Positions 8,567 through 17,403 of a stretch of 64,000 bases of DNA are shown one piece after another. The notes under the pieces are model-generated. The model ran no database searches. It was not told the DNA's origin and was given only the letters and a program-made list of their open reading frames with translations. The position numbers and the translations under genes were made by a program. Numbering within the stretch: position 1 is the first letter of the stretch; each line of letters starts with the position of its first letter. Source of the DNA: Pectobacterium sp013449375 (GTDB taxonomy: Bacteria; Pseudomonadota; Gammaproteobacteria; Enterobacterales; Enterobacteriaceae); NCBI RefSeq assembly GCF_048593165.1, contig NZ_CP184271.1; one strand, 5' to 3'.

Positions 8567-9565
8567 ATGGCAACGTATACTTACCCTGAATTTGGTGCCG
8601 GTTTGTGGCATTTTGCGAATTATATCGACCGTTACGCGGTGGACGGCTACGGCCCGGCATTAAGTACCCTCGATCAGATCAAAGCGGCGAAAGCCGTCGG
8701 CGAGCTTTCCTACGTCGACTTGCCTTATCCCTTCACGCCGGGCGTGACGCTCAGCGAAGTAAAAGATGCGCTGAAAGATGCCGGGCTGAAGGCGATTGGC
8801 ATCACACCGGAAATTTATCTGCAAAAGTGGTCTCGCGGTGCCTTTACCAACCCCGACCCAGCGGCGCGAGCGGCGGCGTTTGAACTCATGCACGAATCTG
8901 CGGGCATTGTGCGCGAACTCGGCGCGAATTATGTCAAAGTCTGGCCGGGTCAGGATGGCTGGGATTATCCGTTCCAAGTCAGCCATAAAAACCTGTGGAA
9001 GCTGGCGGTTGATGGCATGCGCGATCTGGCGGGCGCGAACCCCGATGTGAAATTTGCCATCGAGTACAAGCCGCGTGAACCGCGCGTGAAAATGACCTGG
9101 GACTCTGCTGCGCGAACGCTGCTGGGTATTGAAGATATCGGGCTGGATAACGTCGGGGTGCTGCTGGACTTCGGACATGCGCTGTATGGCGGTGAATCAC
9201 CGGCCGATTCCGCGCAGTTGATTATCGATCGCGGTCGTCTGTTCGGCATGGATGTAAATGACAATCTGCGCGGTTGGGATGACGACCTGGTGGTCGGCAC
9301 CGTGCATATGACCGAGATCTTTGAATTCTTCTACGTATTGAAAATCAACAACTGGCAGGGCGTTTGGCAGCTCGATCAGTTCCCATTCCGTGAGAACCAC
9401 GTTGAAGCGGCACAGCTGTCTATTCGTTTCTTGAAGCATATCTATCGCGCGCTGGATAAGCTGGATATTCCGGCGCTTCAGGCGGCGCAGGAAGCACAGA
9501 ATCCGTTACAGGCGCAGCGGATTGTGCAGGATGCGCTATTGTCATCCATTAACGTTAACGAATAG
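8567..9565 (+). CDS. apsI: D-apiose isomerase (TIM-barrel)
   Basis: A 332-residue protein of the xylose-isomerase-like TIM-barrel (AP_endonuc_2) superfamily. Metal-ligand segments typical of the fold can be seen: FAIEYKPREPR (Glu), NVGVLLDFGHAL (Asp, His), FGMDVNDN and the late Glu/Asp region. The start at 8567 follows GAGGTG; an in-frame GTG at 8558 would add three residues. In the known apiose pathway ApsI converts D-apiose to D-apulose, which the kinase and the split transketolase then process; all four enzymes occur here in order. It may be read from the aptA transcript or from its own weak promoter in the 94-bp gap. Confidence 0.8.
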   Translation: MATYTYPEFGAGLWHFANYIDRYAVDGYGPALSTLDQIKAAKAVGELSYVDLPYPFTPGVTLSEVKDALKDAGLKAIGITPEIYLQKWSRGAFTNPDPAARAAAFELMHESAGIVRELGANYVKVWPGQDGWDYPFQVSHKNLWKLAVDGMRDLAGANPDVKFAIEYKPREPRVKMTWDSAARTLLGIEDIGLDNVGVLLDFGHALYGGESPADSAQLIIDRGRLFGMDVNDNLRGWDDDLVVGTVHMTEIFEFFYVLKINNWQGVWQLDQFPFRENHVEAAQLSIRFLKHIYRALDKLDIPALQAAQEAQNPLQAQRIVQDALLSSINVNE

Positions 9566-9578
9566 TCGAGTCACGCTA

Positions 9579-9617
9579 CGTCAGGCGCGGAGCAGGGGAA
9601 GCATTCCGCGCCTGACG
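9579..9617. terminator. Bidirectional terminator between apsI and the regulator gene
   Basis: A perfect 13-bp stem (9579-9591 with 9605-9617, CGTCAGGCGCGGA) with a 13-nt loop lies between the two converging genes. A second small dyad (CTCACCAC/GTGGTGAG, 9630-9647) follows directly. Confidence 0.75.
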
Positions 9618-9651
9618 CTACTCTTATTGCTCACCACGAGTGGTGAGTACG

Positions 9652-10596
9652 TTAGATCAACGTCTCAGCGGTTAATCGATCGGTAATCAATACATCAACG
9701 TAGTGCCCAGTTAATGCACCGCGAATCGCGGCACTTTTCTCGACACCGCCCGCCAGTGCTACCACGCGCGGACATTGACGCAGCTGCGGCAGTGCCATAC
9801 CGATCACCGGATCCTCATCATCCTGCAATACTGGTTCGCCGTCCGCATTGTAGTAATGCAGGCATAAATCGCCCACGGCGCCGCGTTCCGCCAGCTGTTG
9901 TAGCATCGCTTCGTGATAGTAGTTACCGGAATTTTTCAGCAGCTGCGAGGGCTCCAGTACGCCAATACCCACAAGCGCCAGACTCACCTCGCTGAATTTA
10001 TCAACCACGTTGGAAACTTCATCGCTGGTCACCAAACGGGCGCGATCTTCTACCGAGCGTTCAATACTCTGTGCGGGCAAGAGGTAAGCGGGGCAACTGA
10101 GCTGATTGGCTAAGGTTTGCGTCAGAATCGTCGCCTGTACGTTGCCGTTTGGCCCCACGCCACCTAATAATTGGATGACGCCCTGAGCCTTGACGCTTTG
10201 CGGATGCAGGCTGTCCACCATCGCCCGTAGCGTGCTGCTCCAGGATGAGATACCCACCAGATCGTCAGGACGGATACTGGTTTGGACATAGTGCGCGGCC
10301 GCAGAGCCAATCGCCTGCTTGATTTGCGTCAGCGTGGCGTTATCGGCGACATCCACCACGATAGCCTGATCGATGCCGTAGCGTTTCTGAATTGCCGCTT
10401 CCAGCCCCATGAACATGTTCGGGGGTTGAATTACGCTGATTTTGACCACACCTTCTTTAACACAGCGCGTGATAGCGCGGGAGACAAAAGACTGTGACAA
10501 ATGGAGTGAGGCGGCAATTTCTGCTTGTTTCATCCCTTCGCTATAATAGAGCGTAGCGATCTTGACCAATAATCGCTGTTCGTCCTGCTTTGACAT
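9652..10596 (-). CDS. SorC/DeoR-family sugar-responsive regulator of the apiose genes
   Basis: A 314-residue regulator with an N-terminal helix-turn-helix (YYSEGMKQAEIAASLHLSQSFVSRAITRC) and a C-terminal sugar-phosphate-binding domain of the SorC type (LVGISSWSSTLRAMVDSL, IQLLGGVGPNGNVQA, VALAGGVEKSAAIRGAL). The frame extends 37 codons upstream, but the ATG at 10596 has AAGGGG at correct distance and starts just before the HTH. Converging orientation next to apsI, and repeated palindromes at both apiose promoters, point to control of this regulon, probably relieved by a phosphorylated pathway sugar. A dyad (TTATTC-N6-GAATAA, 10631-10648) before its own start may serve autoregulation. Confidence 0.85.
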   Translation of the reverse strand: MSKQDEQRLLVKIATLYYSEGMKQAEIAASLHLSQSFVSRAITRCVKEGVVKISVIQPPNMFMGLEAAIQKRYGIDQAIVVDVADNATLTQIKQAIGSAAAHYVQTSIRPDDLVGISSWSSTLRAMVDSLHPQSVKAQGVIQLLGGVGPNGNVQATILTQTLANQLSCPAYLLPAQSIERSVEDRARLVTSDEVSNVVDKFSEVSLALVGIGVLEPSQLLKNSGNYYHEAMLQQLAERGAVGDLCLHYYNADGEPVLQDDEDPVIGMALPQLRQCPRVVALAGGVEKSAAIRGALTGHYVDVLITDRLTAETLI

Positions 10597-10780
10597 GACT
10601 TTTCCCCTTGCTGGCATGCTACCGTCATTTTTATTCAGCACAGAATAAATAACAAGCGTAGACGGCAGTGGAGCGCGGTTCTTGATTTCCTTGTCCACAT
10701 CGGACATGGTAATTTAATGGGGTTTGTCGCCAAAATTTGGCATAATTCATCCGGTTAATGGATATCACAGGAAGGACAAT

Positions 10781-11086
10781 GTGAAATATTTGCTGATTTT
10801 TTTACTCGTGCTGGCGATATTCATCATTTCTGTCACACTTGGGGCGCACAACGATCAGGTTGTGACATTTAACTACCTGCTGGCTCAGGGGGATTATCGC
10901 ATCTCCACACTGCTTGCCACGCTGTTTGCTCTGGGCTTCGCCCTTGGCTGGGTTATCTGTGGTCTGTTTTATCTGCGTCAGCGCATTGCGCTTGGCCGTG
11001 CACAACGTAAAATCAAGCGTCTGGAACAACAGCTTTCTACCTCCACCGAGGAGAACGTGGCGCCAGTGCAGACGGTCACCCACTAA
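10781..11086 (+). CDS. lapA: Lipopolysaccharide assembly protein A
   Basis: A 101-residue protein with two membrane segments and a short coiled cytoplasmic tail (GRAQRKIKRLEQQL), matching E. coli LapA (YciS). The GTG at 10781 (GTG AAA TAT TTG) is chosen because it aligns with the E. coli start and has an AGGAAGGAC site; a longer frame from 10724 lacks support. LapA works with LapB and FtsH in the regulated proteolysis of LpxC, which sets lipopolysaccharide synthesis. A 13-bp palindrome (GCCAAAATTTGGC, 10729-10741) lies upstream. Confidence 0.93.
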   Translation: MKYLLIFLLVLAIFIISVTLGAHNDQVVTFNYLLAQGDYRISTLLATLFALGFALGWVICGLFYLRQRIALGRAQRKIKRLEQQLSTSTEENVAPVQTVTH

Positions 11087-11098
11087 GGAATCCTCTCT

Positions 11099-12268
11099 AT
11101 GTTAGAACTGCTGTTTCTGTTGCTGCCCGTGGCCGCCGCGTACGGCTGGTACATGGGGCGCAGAAGTGCGCAGCAGGACAAAGATCAGGAGTCCAACCGC
11201 CTGTCCCGAGAGTATGTCACCGGGGTTAACTTCCTGTTGTCCAACCAGCAGGATAAGGCGGTTGAGCTGTTCCTCGACATGCTCAAGGATGACAGCAACA
11301 CCTTTGAAGCCCACCTCACGCTCGGTAACCTGTTTCGTTCGCGCGGCGAAGTTGACCGTGCGATTCGCATCCATCAGGCGCTGACTGAAAGCGCATCCTT
11401 AACCTTTGAACAACGTCTGCTGGCGGTGCAGCAACTGGGCCGTGACTATATGGTCGCAGGGCTGTATGACCGCGCCGAAGAAAGTTTCAACCAGTTGGTG
11501 GATGAAGAAGATTTTCGACGCAGTGCCTTGCAGCAGCTCTTGCAGATCTATCAGGCGACCAGCGATTGGCCGACCGCGATTGATGTGGCGGAAAAACTGG
11601 TCAAGATGGGAAAAGACCAGCTTCGCGTAGACATCGCGCATTTTTACTGTGAATTGGCACTGTTGGCGATGGGCAGCGACGATCTGGATAAGGCATTAAC
11701 GCTCTTGAAAAAAGGGGCGACGGCGGACAGTCAGTGTGCCCGTGCGTCTATCATGATGGGTCGCATCTACATGGCGCAGCAGGATTATTCACGCGCCGTG
11801 GATGCCTTGCGACAGGTTATCAAGCAGGATAAAGATCTAGTCAGTGAAACGCTGCCGATGTTGCAAGAGTGCTATCAGTATTTAGATAAGCCTTTGGATT
11901 GGGCGAATTTCCTCAAACGCTGTGTAGAAGAAAATACCGGTGCGACGGCGGAATTGATGCTTGCCGACATCCTTGAAAGAGAGGAGGGGGCTGAGGTTGC
12001 ACAGGCTTATATCAATCGCCAGCTTCAGCGTCACCCCACAATGCGCGTATTCCATCGCCTGATGGATTTTCATCTGCATGAAGCGGAAGACGGACGAACA
12101 AAAGAAAATCTTCAAGGGTTGCGTGACATGGTGGGCGAACAGATTCGCACCAAACCCCGCTACAGTTGCCGCAAGTGTGGTTTCACGTCTCAATCACTCT
12201 ATTGGCAGTGTCCTTCCTGCCGTACCTGGGCTAGCATCAAGCCGATCCGTGGACTCGATGGCCAGTAA
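11099..12268 (+). CDS. lapB: Lipopolysaccharide assembly protein B
   Basis: A 389-residue protein that matches E. coli LapB (YciM) throughout. An N-terminal membrane anchor (about 1-20) is followed by TPR repeats from about residue 35 (FLLSNQQDKAVELFLDML..., LTLGNLFRSRGEVDRAIRIHQAL) and a C-terminal rubredoxin-like zinc module with two CxxC pairs (CRKC and CPSC). It delivers LpxC to FtsH and holds LPS-transport parts together at the inner membrane. It follows lapA by 12 bases, one operon. Confidence 0.96.
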   Translation: MLELLFLLLPVAAAYGWYMGRRSAQQDKDQESNRLSREYVTGVNFLLSNQQDKAVELFLDMLKDDSNTFEAHLTLGNLFRSRGEVDRAIRIHQALTESASLTFEQRLLAVQQLGRDYMVAGLYDRAEESFNQLVDEEDFRRSALQQLLQIYQATSDWPTAIDVAEKLVKMGKDQLRVDIAHFYCELALLAMGSDDLDKALTLLKKGATADSQCARASIMMGRIYMAQQDYSRAVDALRQVIKQDKDLVSETLPMLQECYQYLDKPLDWANFLKRCVEENTGATAELMLADILEREEGAEVAQAYINRQLQRHPTMRVFHRLMDFHLHEAEDGRTKENLQGLRDMVGEQIRTKPRYSCRKCGFTSQSLYWQCPSCRTWASIKPIRGLDGQ

Positions 12269-12451
12269 CGTTTCACGATATTCTGTGAATGTTATTTAAC
12301 GTACTTTAGTTACAACATACTAATAGGTGTTCACTGATTTCCGTTCCAGCCCGCCACTTTAACCGCATTGGTCTTCAGGCGGCTGGGATTTCAGGGGCGG
12401 GGCATGTAGAATGCGGCGGGAATTTTGGCTTCGCAAGAGACTGGGTGACGA

Positions 12452-13195
12452 ATGAAAAACGAGAATCTACAGCAAAATAATCAAACGGTATCATCCCCAA
12501 TTGTGGTCGCGTTGGACTATGCCAGTCAGCAGGCGGCGTTATCGTTTGTTGACCGTATCGATCCGCAGGATTGCCGTTTGAAGGTAGGCAAAGAGATGTT
12601 TACCTTGTTCGGGCCGCAGTTCGTGCAGACGCTACAACAGCGCGGCTTTGATGTATTTCTCGATCTGAAATTCCACGATATCCCGAACACTGTCGCTCAC
12701 GCCGTTGCGGCCGCGGCCGATCTTGGCGTGTGGATGGTGAATGTCCACGCCAGCGGTGGTTCGCGTATGATGGCGGCGGCAAAAGAGGCGCTGGTGCCGT
12801 TTGGTAACGATGCACCGCTGTTGATTGCCGTGACCGTGCTAACCAGCATGGACGAAGACGATCTGCGCGGACTTGGTATTACCGTCAGTCCTGCGGAACA
12901 AGCGGAAAGACTGGCGGTGTTAACGCATAACAGCGGGCTGGATGGTGTGGTGTGTTCCGCGCATGAAGCCCAGCGGTTGAAGCAGGTATGCGGCCAGGAA
13001 TTCAAGTTGGTCACGCCGGGAATTCGTCCAGCGGGCAGCGATGTTGGCGATCAGCGCCGTATCATGACGCCGATTCAGGCGCAGCAGGCTGGCGTAGATT
13101 ATATGGTGATTGGGCGTCCGATCACTCAATCGGTAGACCCGGCACAGACGCTGCGCGAGATTCGCGCCTCATTATTAAACGGGGCGGCCTCATGA
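12452..13195 (+). CDS. pyrF: Orotidine 5'-phosphate decarboxylase
   Basis: A 247-residue enzyme of de novo pyrimidine synthesis that converts OMP to UMP. The catalytic pattern DLKFHDIPNT with the D-x-K-x-x-D array, the N-terminal VALDYA and the C-terminal TPGIRP and VIGRPIT phosphate-binding loops are all present. A promoter probably lies in the 183-bp gap after lapB (-10 like TAGAAT near 12410). Its stop overlaps the next start by 4 bases (ATGA), so yciH is translationally coupled. Confidence 0.97.
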   Translation: MKNENLQQNNQTVSSPIVVALDYASQQAALSFVDRIDPQDCRLKVGKEMFTLFGPQFVQTLQQRGFDVFLDLKFHDIPNTVAHAVAAAADLGVWMVNVHASGGSRMMAAAKEALVPFGNDAPLLIAVTVLTSMDEDDLRGLGITVSPAEQAERLAVLTHNSGLDGVVCSAHEAQRLKQVCGQEFKLVTPGIRPAGSDVGDQRRIMTPIQAQQAGVDYMVIGRPITQSVDPAQTLREIRASLLNGAAS

Positions 13196-13527
13196 ACCTG
13201 CGTCGTGACGAGAATAGCCAACTGGTTTACTCCACGGAAACCGGACGTATTAAGCAAGAAGAAGAAAAGGTCGTGCGGCCAAAAGGCGATGGCATTGTGC
13301 GTATCCAGCGTCAGACGAGCGGACGCAAAGGGAAGGGCGTATGCCTGATTAGCGGTCTTGATCTGGATGATGTCGCGCTGGATAAACTGGCGGCTGAATT
13401 GAAGAAAAAATGCGGCTGCGGCGGTTCAGTGAAAGACGGTGTGGTCGAAATCCAGGGAGATAAACGCGATCTGCTAAAACAGCTGCTGGAAGCGAAAGGC
13501 ATGAAGGTTAAGCTGGCTGGCGGTTAA
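13192..13527 (+). CDS. yciH: SUI1/eIF1-like translation factor
   Basis: A 111-residue protein of the SUI1 fold, resembling E. coli YciH. The core GKGVCLISGLDLDD...KLAAELKKKCGCGGSVKDGVVEIQGDKRD is the family signature. It is thought to influence start-codon selection or act as a general translation inhibitor under stress; the role in bacteria is not firmly settled. It overlaps pyrF by ATGA, as in E. coli. Confidence 0.93.
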   Translation: MNLRRDENSQLVYSTETGRIKQEEEKVVRPKGDGIVRIQRQTSGRKGKGVCLISGLDLDDVALDKLAAELKKKCGCGGSVKDGVVEIQGDKRDLLKQLLEAKGMKVKLAGG

Positions 13528-13565
13528 CACAGGCGGCCTAAAGCCTAAAGTATGGCGGGTATAAA

Positions 13566-13597
13566 AGCAGCAGGTTTACTCCCGTTAACCTGCTGCT
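13566..13597. terminator. Bidirectional terminator between yciH and osmB
   Basis: An 11-bp perfect stem (AGCAGCAGGTT with AACCTGCTGCT) and a 10-nt loop lie between two converging genes. Confidence 0.8.
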
Positions 13598-13606
13598 ATC
13601 AATTTG

Positions 13607-13822
13607 TTATTTATCGACCTGACGGCCAATCAGCCCACCGATAGCGGCACCGCCTAGCGTTCCTAATGTTCCGCCATTCGTTAAAATAGCCCCACCTACC
13701 GCACCGGCTCCGGCACCAATTGCGGTATTACGATCACGTTTAGACATGTTTGAACAGCCTGCGAGCGTAACAGCAAGCGTAATTGCCAGAGCGGCTGTCG
13801 CAAAACGTTTGTTTAATTTCAT
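13607..13822 (-). CDS. osmB: Osmotically inducible lipoprotein B
   Basis: A 71-residue lipoprotein, close to E. coli OsmB. The signal ends in the lipobox LAGC (Cys 23), followed by SKRDRNTAIGAGAGAVGGA and a glycine-rich hairpin of the Gly-zipper type ending IGGLIGRQVDK. It is anchored in the outer membrane. In E. coli it is induced by high osmolarity and in stationary phase through RpoS; I see no decisive promoter here. Confidence 0.95.
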   Translation of the reverse strand: MKLNKRFATAALAITLAVTLAGCSNMSKRDRNTAIGAGAGAVGGAILTNGGTLGTLGGAAIGGLIGRQVDK

Positions 13823-14156
13823 CTTTTTTCCCCTTCTACTCTTGGTCTCACGTTTCTTGTGAGGAAATATCGAACAATGTGCTTTTTACGGTATTAAATA
13901 AACAAACCGAGCCTTTTATCGCTTGATGATAAGTATAATCATCGGAAAAAACTGCAACAGGTAAAAATTCTTAATTCCCCTACATTATGTTAACGAGAGC
14001 AATAATTGATAACTCTGGCTGTTTTTTGCACAACCCTGTGGTGTGTCTCTTTCTTTTTCCCATAGCAGAACACCGCTAGGTCTTTAGCGATTTAGCCCAT
14101 AGCGACGCGCTCGTCAGGCCGCGAAAATGATGTCATCTCGCCGATGGGAGGCCGAC
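13823..14156. other. Intergenic, osmB/araD divergent promoters
   Basis: The 334 bp between two divergent genes are AT-rich and hold no supported gene. The araD ribosome site (GGGAGG) is at the right end. Nothing resembling an AraC or CRP site of good quality was seen. Confidence 0.5.
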
Positions 14157-14852
14157 ATGTTAGAAACGCTAAAAAAACAGGTGCTGGACGCCAATTTGGC
14201 CTTGCCGCAGCACAACCTAGTGACGTTTACGTGGGGAAATGTCAGCGCGGTGGATCGGCAGCGCGGCCTGATGGTGATCAAACCCTCCGGCGTGGAGTAT
14301 TCAGCCATGACGCTTGAGGATATGGTGGTCGTTGAGCTGGAAAGCGGCAAGGTAGTAGAAGGCACGAAGAAACCGTCGTCAGATACCGATACCCACCGTG
14401 TGTTATATCAGGCGTTTGTCGATATTGGCGGTATTGTGCATACCCATTCCCGCCATGCCACGATCTGGGCGCAGGCCGGTAAAGATATTCCCGCCTGGGG
14501 AACCACGCACGCAGACTACTTTTATGGTCCTATTCCCTGTACACGCTTGATGACGGATGATGAAATCAACGGTCGCTATGAGTGGGAAACCGGGCAAGTG
14601 ATCGCCGAAACGTTCCAGCAGCGTGGCATTTCTCCGGTAGATGTCCCCGCCGTATTAGTTAACTCGCACGGCCCCTTTGCGTGGGGGAAAGATGCAGACA
14701 ATGCGGTGCACAACGCCGTTGTTCTGGAAGAACTTGCCTACATGGGAATTTTCTCGCGCCAGTTAACGCCTCAACTGGGTGAGATGCAGCAAACTCTGTT
14801 GGATAAACACTACTTACGCAAGCACGGTAAGAACGCGTATTACGGACAATAA
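14157..14852 (+). CDS. araD: L-ribulose-5-phosphate 4-epimerase
   Basis: A 231-residue class II aldolase-family enzyme, the same length as E. coli AraD. It turns L-ribulose 5-phosphate into D-xylulose 5-phosphate. Zinc ligands are visible in GIVHTHSRHATIWAQ (two His) and VNSHGPFAWG (third His); the C-terminal NAYYGQ holds the active Tyr. The start at 14157 has GGGAGG upstream; the frame extends further but with no site. It agrees better with AraD than with UlaF or SgbE. It stands alone, without araB or araA, and with its own terminator. Confidence 0.92.
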   Translation: MLETLKKQVLDANLALPQHNLVTFTWGNVSAVDRQRGLMVIKPSGVEYSAMTLEDMVVVELESGKVVEGTKKPSSDTDTHRVLYQAFVDIGGIVHTHSRHATIWAQAGKDIPAWGTTHADYFYGPIPCTRLMTDDEINGRYEWETGQVIAETFQQRGISPVDVPAVLVNSHGPFAWGKDADNAVHNAVVLEELAYMGIFSRQLTPQLGEMQQTLLDKHYLRKHGKNAYYGQ

Positions 14853-14890
14853 ACCAGCGTGATTCCTTTCACTTTCCATTTAAGTTACAT

Positions 14891-14910
14891 AGCGCCGCAA
14901 ATGCGGCGCT
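14891..14910. terminator. Hairpin after araD
   Basis: A perfect 8-bp stem (AGCGCCGC/GCGGCGCT) with an AAAT loop lies 39 bases after the stop, with a weak T-rich tail. Confidence 0.7.
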
Positions 14911-14980
14911 ATCGTTATTGATTAGCCAACCGTCCTCGTTGCTGAATAGCACGCCATAAAAAATCCCTCCATGAAGGATC

Positions 14981-15068
14981 ATGCCGATCGTTTAAGAATC
15001 GAGATACCGTGGGCTACCACGGTGCGAGGTATCCCTGCGGGAACCTCATCACCGTGTTTCCCCCTAAA
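14981..15068. repeat. Structured intergenic repeat, copy A
   Basis: This 88-bp segment aligns without gaps to 26716-26803 with 71 identical bases by my count. It folds into a long hairpin: an outer stem CACGGTG/CACCGTG, then GAGGT/ACCTC and TCCC/GGGA. Compared with copy B one outer pair is changed on both sides (T-A to G-C), which keeps the pairing. It lies between the converging araD and cstA genes. It looks like a dispersed palindromic intergenic repeat. Confidence 0.85.
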
Positions 15069-15112
15069 TTCACAAGCCTTATCCATGAAGGAGGGACAAG
15101 ACGTGATGCCAT

Positions 15113-17176
15113 TTAAGGTTGTGCGCCGTCTCGTAAGACAATCGGGGTCTCTTTTGCCGTCGGCACATCGCTGTTCAGCGCACGGCGAATGACAAAGAAT
15201 GCGGAAACCAGCATCGTTACTGCCACCAGCATGAAGAACCCACACAGCGCGGCGTTGATCTGGTTACTGAAGACGATGGTTTCCATGTCTTTAATCGATT
15301 TAGCCGGGGCGATCAGGGTGTTTTGCTCAATACCCGCCGCGAAGCGTTTTGCCTGTGCCAGAAAACCGATGCTGGGCTTTTCATGGAAGATTTTTTGCCA
15401 GCCTGCCGTCATCGAGGTAATAAACAGCCAGGCGGTAGGGATGATAGTCACCCACGCATAGCGCTGTTTCTTCATCTTAAACAACACCACGGTGCCGAGA
15501 ATTAATGCCATCGAGGCTAGCATCTGGTTACCGATACCGAACAGCGGCCAGAGCGTGTTGATACCGCCCAGCGGATCGATAACCCCTTGGTACACGAAGA
15601 ATCCCCAACCGGAAACGGCGACGGTCGTACCTGCCAGATTGCCTAACCAGGAGTGGCTGTTGGCCAGTTTGGGGATCGCAATCCCAACCAGATCCTGCAC
15701 CATGAAACGACAAGCGCGCGTTCCGGCATCCACTGCGGTCAGAATGAACAGGGCTTCAAACAGAATCGCGAAGTGATACCAGAATGCCATCATCGCCCGG
15801 CTGTTAAAGATCTCGGTGATGATGTAGGCCATGCCTACTGCGAAGGTTGGCGCACCGCCCGCGCGGGAGAGAATCGAGGCCTCGCCCACGTCATTGGCTA
15901 TCGCGCTCAGTTCCTGTGGGGTAATCACAAATCCCCAGCTATTGATAGCCTGCGAGGCGCTCTCAACCGTGGTACCGATCAGGGCGGCAGGTGAGTTCAT
16001 GGCAAAGTAGATGCCCGGTTCGATAACTGAAGCACAAATCAGCGCCATGATGGCGACGAAAGATTCCATTAGCATCGCGCCATAGCCAATGAAGCGGATA
16101 TGACTTTCACGTTCAACCAGTTTCGGTGTAGTGCCGCTGGAAACCAAAGCATGGAAGCCTGAAATCGCGCCACAGGCGATGGTAATAAACAAGAAGGGGA
16201 ATAACGAACCGGAGAAAACTGGGCCGGTGCCGTCAATAAAACGAGACACTGCGGGCATTTTCATTTCTGGCATTGCAAACATGATACCGAACGCGAGCCC
16301 GATAATGACCCCGATTTTCAGGAAGGTGGAGAGATAATCACGCGGTGCCAGCAGTAGCCAGACCGGCAGCACAGAGGCGATGAAGCCGTAAATCACCAAA
16401 ACCCAGGTGAGCGACGTGCCTTTCAGCGTGAAGAGCGGCCCCCAGTAGGGGTGTGCGGCAATGTTACCGCCATACACAATCGCCAACATCATCAGCACAA
16501 AACCGATGATAGACACTTCCGCGATTTTACCCGGACGTAAAAAGCGCATGTAAACGCCCATAAAGAGCGCGATAGGGATAGTCGCGGCGATGGTGAATAG
16601 CCCCCAAGGGCTTCCCGCCAATGCTTTAACGACCACCAGCGCCAGCGCCGAGAGAATGATGATCATCACACCCAGTGCGCCAAGCATGGTGATAATACCT
16701 GCGAACGTGCCCAGCTCCTGTTTTGCCATCTCTCCCAAAGAACGACCATCCCGACGAGTGGAGATAAACAGCACCAGAAAATCCTGCACGGCGCCCGCCA
16801 ACATGACGCCGACCAAAATCCAGATCGTACCGGGGAGGAAGCCCATTTGTGCGGCGAGAATCGGCCCGACTAGCGGTCCGGCTCCGGCGATGGCGGCGAA
16901 GTGGTGGCCGAACAGGACCCATTTATTGGTGGGAACGTAGTCTAGGCCGTCGTTATGACGCTCCGCCGGTGTCAGCCGGCGATCGTCGAGCTCAAAGACT
17001 TTTTTGGCGATAAACAGGCTGTAAAACCGATAGGCGATGCTGTAACACGATACCGCAGCGACGACTAACCACACGGCATTGACGTGTTCACCGCGGCTCA
17101 GTGCCAGCGTGGCGAACGCAAAGGCGCCCGCCATGCCGACTAGCAGCCAGATCACAATGCTCTTTACGTTATTCAT
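15113..17176 (-). CDS. cstA: Carbon-starvation protein A, peptide/pyruvate transporter family
   Basis: A 687-residue inner-membrane protein with many hydrophobic helices, nearer E. coli CstA than BtsT (YjiY). Conserved family blocks include HNDGLDYVPTNKWVLFGHHFAAIAGAGP, DFLVLFISTRRDGRSLGEM and WPLFGIGNQMLA. CstA is induced when carbon runs out and is implicated in peptide and pyruvate uptake. The ATG at 17176 has AAGGAG at right distance; 20 extra upstream codons are unsupported. A weak CRP-like half-site near 17277-17290 could relate to catabolite control but is not convincing. Confidence 0.9.
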   Translation of the reverse strand: MNNVKSIVIWLLVGMAGAFAFATLALSRGEHVNAVWLVVAAVSCYSIAYRFYSLFIAKKVFELDDRRLTPAERHNDGLDYVPTNKWVLFGHHFAAIAGAGPLVGPILAAQMGFLPGTIWILVGVMLAGAVQDFLVLFISTRRDGRSLGEMAKQELGTFAGIITMLGALGVMIIILSALALVVVKALAGSPWGLFTIAATIPIALFMGVYMRFLRPGKIAEVSIIGFVLMMLAIVYGGNIAAHPYWGPLFTLKGTSLTWVLVIYGFIASVLPVWLLLAPRDYLSTFLKIGVIIGLAFGIMFAMPEMKMPAVSRFIDGTGPVFSGSLFPFLFITIACGAISGFHALVSSGTTPKLVERESHIRFIGYGAMLMESFVAIMALICASVIEPGIYFAMNSPAALIGTTVESASQAINSWGFVITPQELSAIANDVGEASILSRAGGAPTFAVGMAYIITEIFNSRAMMAFWYHFAILFEALFILTAVDAGTRACRFMVQDLVGIAIPKLANSHSWLGNLAGTTVAVSGWGFFVYQGVIDPLGGINTLWPLFGIGNQMLASMALILGTVVLFKMKKQRYAWVTIIPTAWLFITSMTAGWQKIFHEKPSIGFLAQAKRFAAGIEQNTLIAPAKSIKDMETIVFSNQINAALCGFFMLVAVTMLVSAFFVIRRALNSDVPTAKETPIVLRDGAQP

Positions 17177-17355
17177 AACAACGGCTCCTTCGTTATTCAG
17201 AACGGGTATAACGCGAGTGTTAATGCAATTTAACAATAGTGGGTTTAATGGTGAAGAGAAGGAAATGGATGAGAAAATGTGAGCGAAGGTGAATTTTTGT
17301 AAAGAAAATTAAAGCCTAAACAAGGGGTAACGTGTTGACGCGGTAAAAAGGTGAA

Positions 17356-17378
17356 GCCCTGCAAGGGATAAGCAGGGC
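17356..17378 (-). terminator. Terminator after the aldo/keto reductase gene
   Basis: A 7-bp GC-rich stem (GCCCTGC/GCAGGGC) with a 9-nt loop, read on the minus strand, is followed by CTTCACCTTTTT. Confidence 0.7.
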
Positions 17379-17403
17379 CTATACGCTTAAGACAACACAT
17401 TTC

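Noticed and set aside
17277..17295. Possible CRP site upstream of cstA
   Set aside because: Only one half-site (TCACA on the minus strand) is good; the other does not match.
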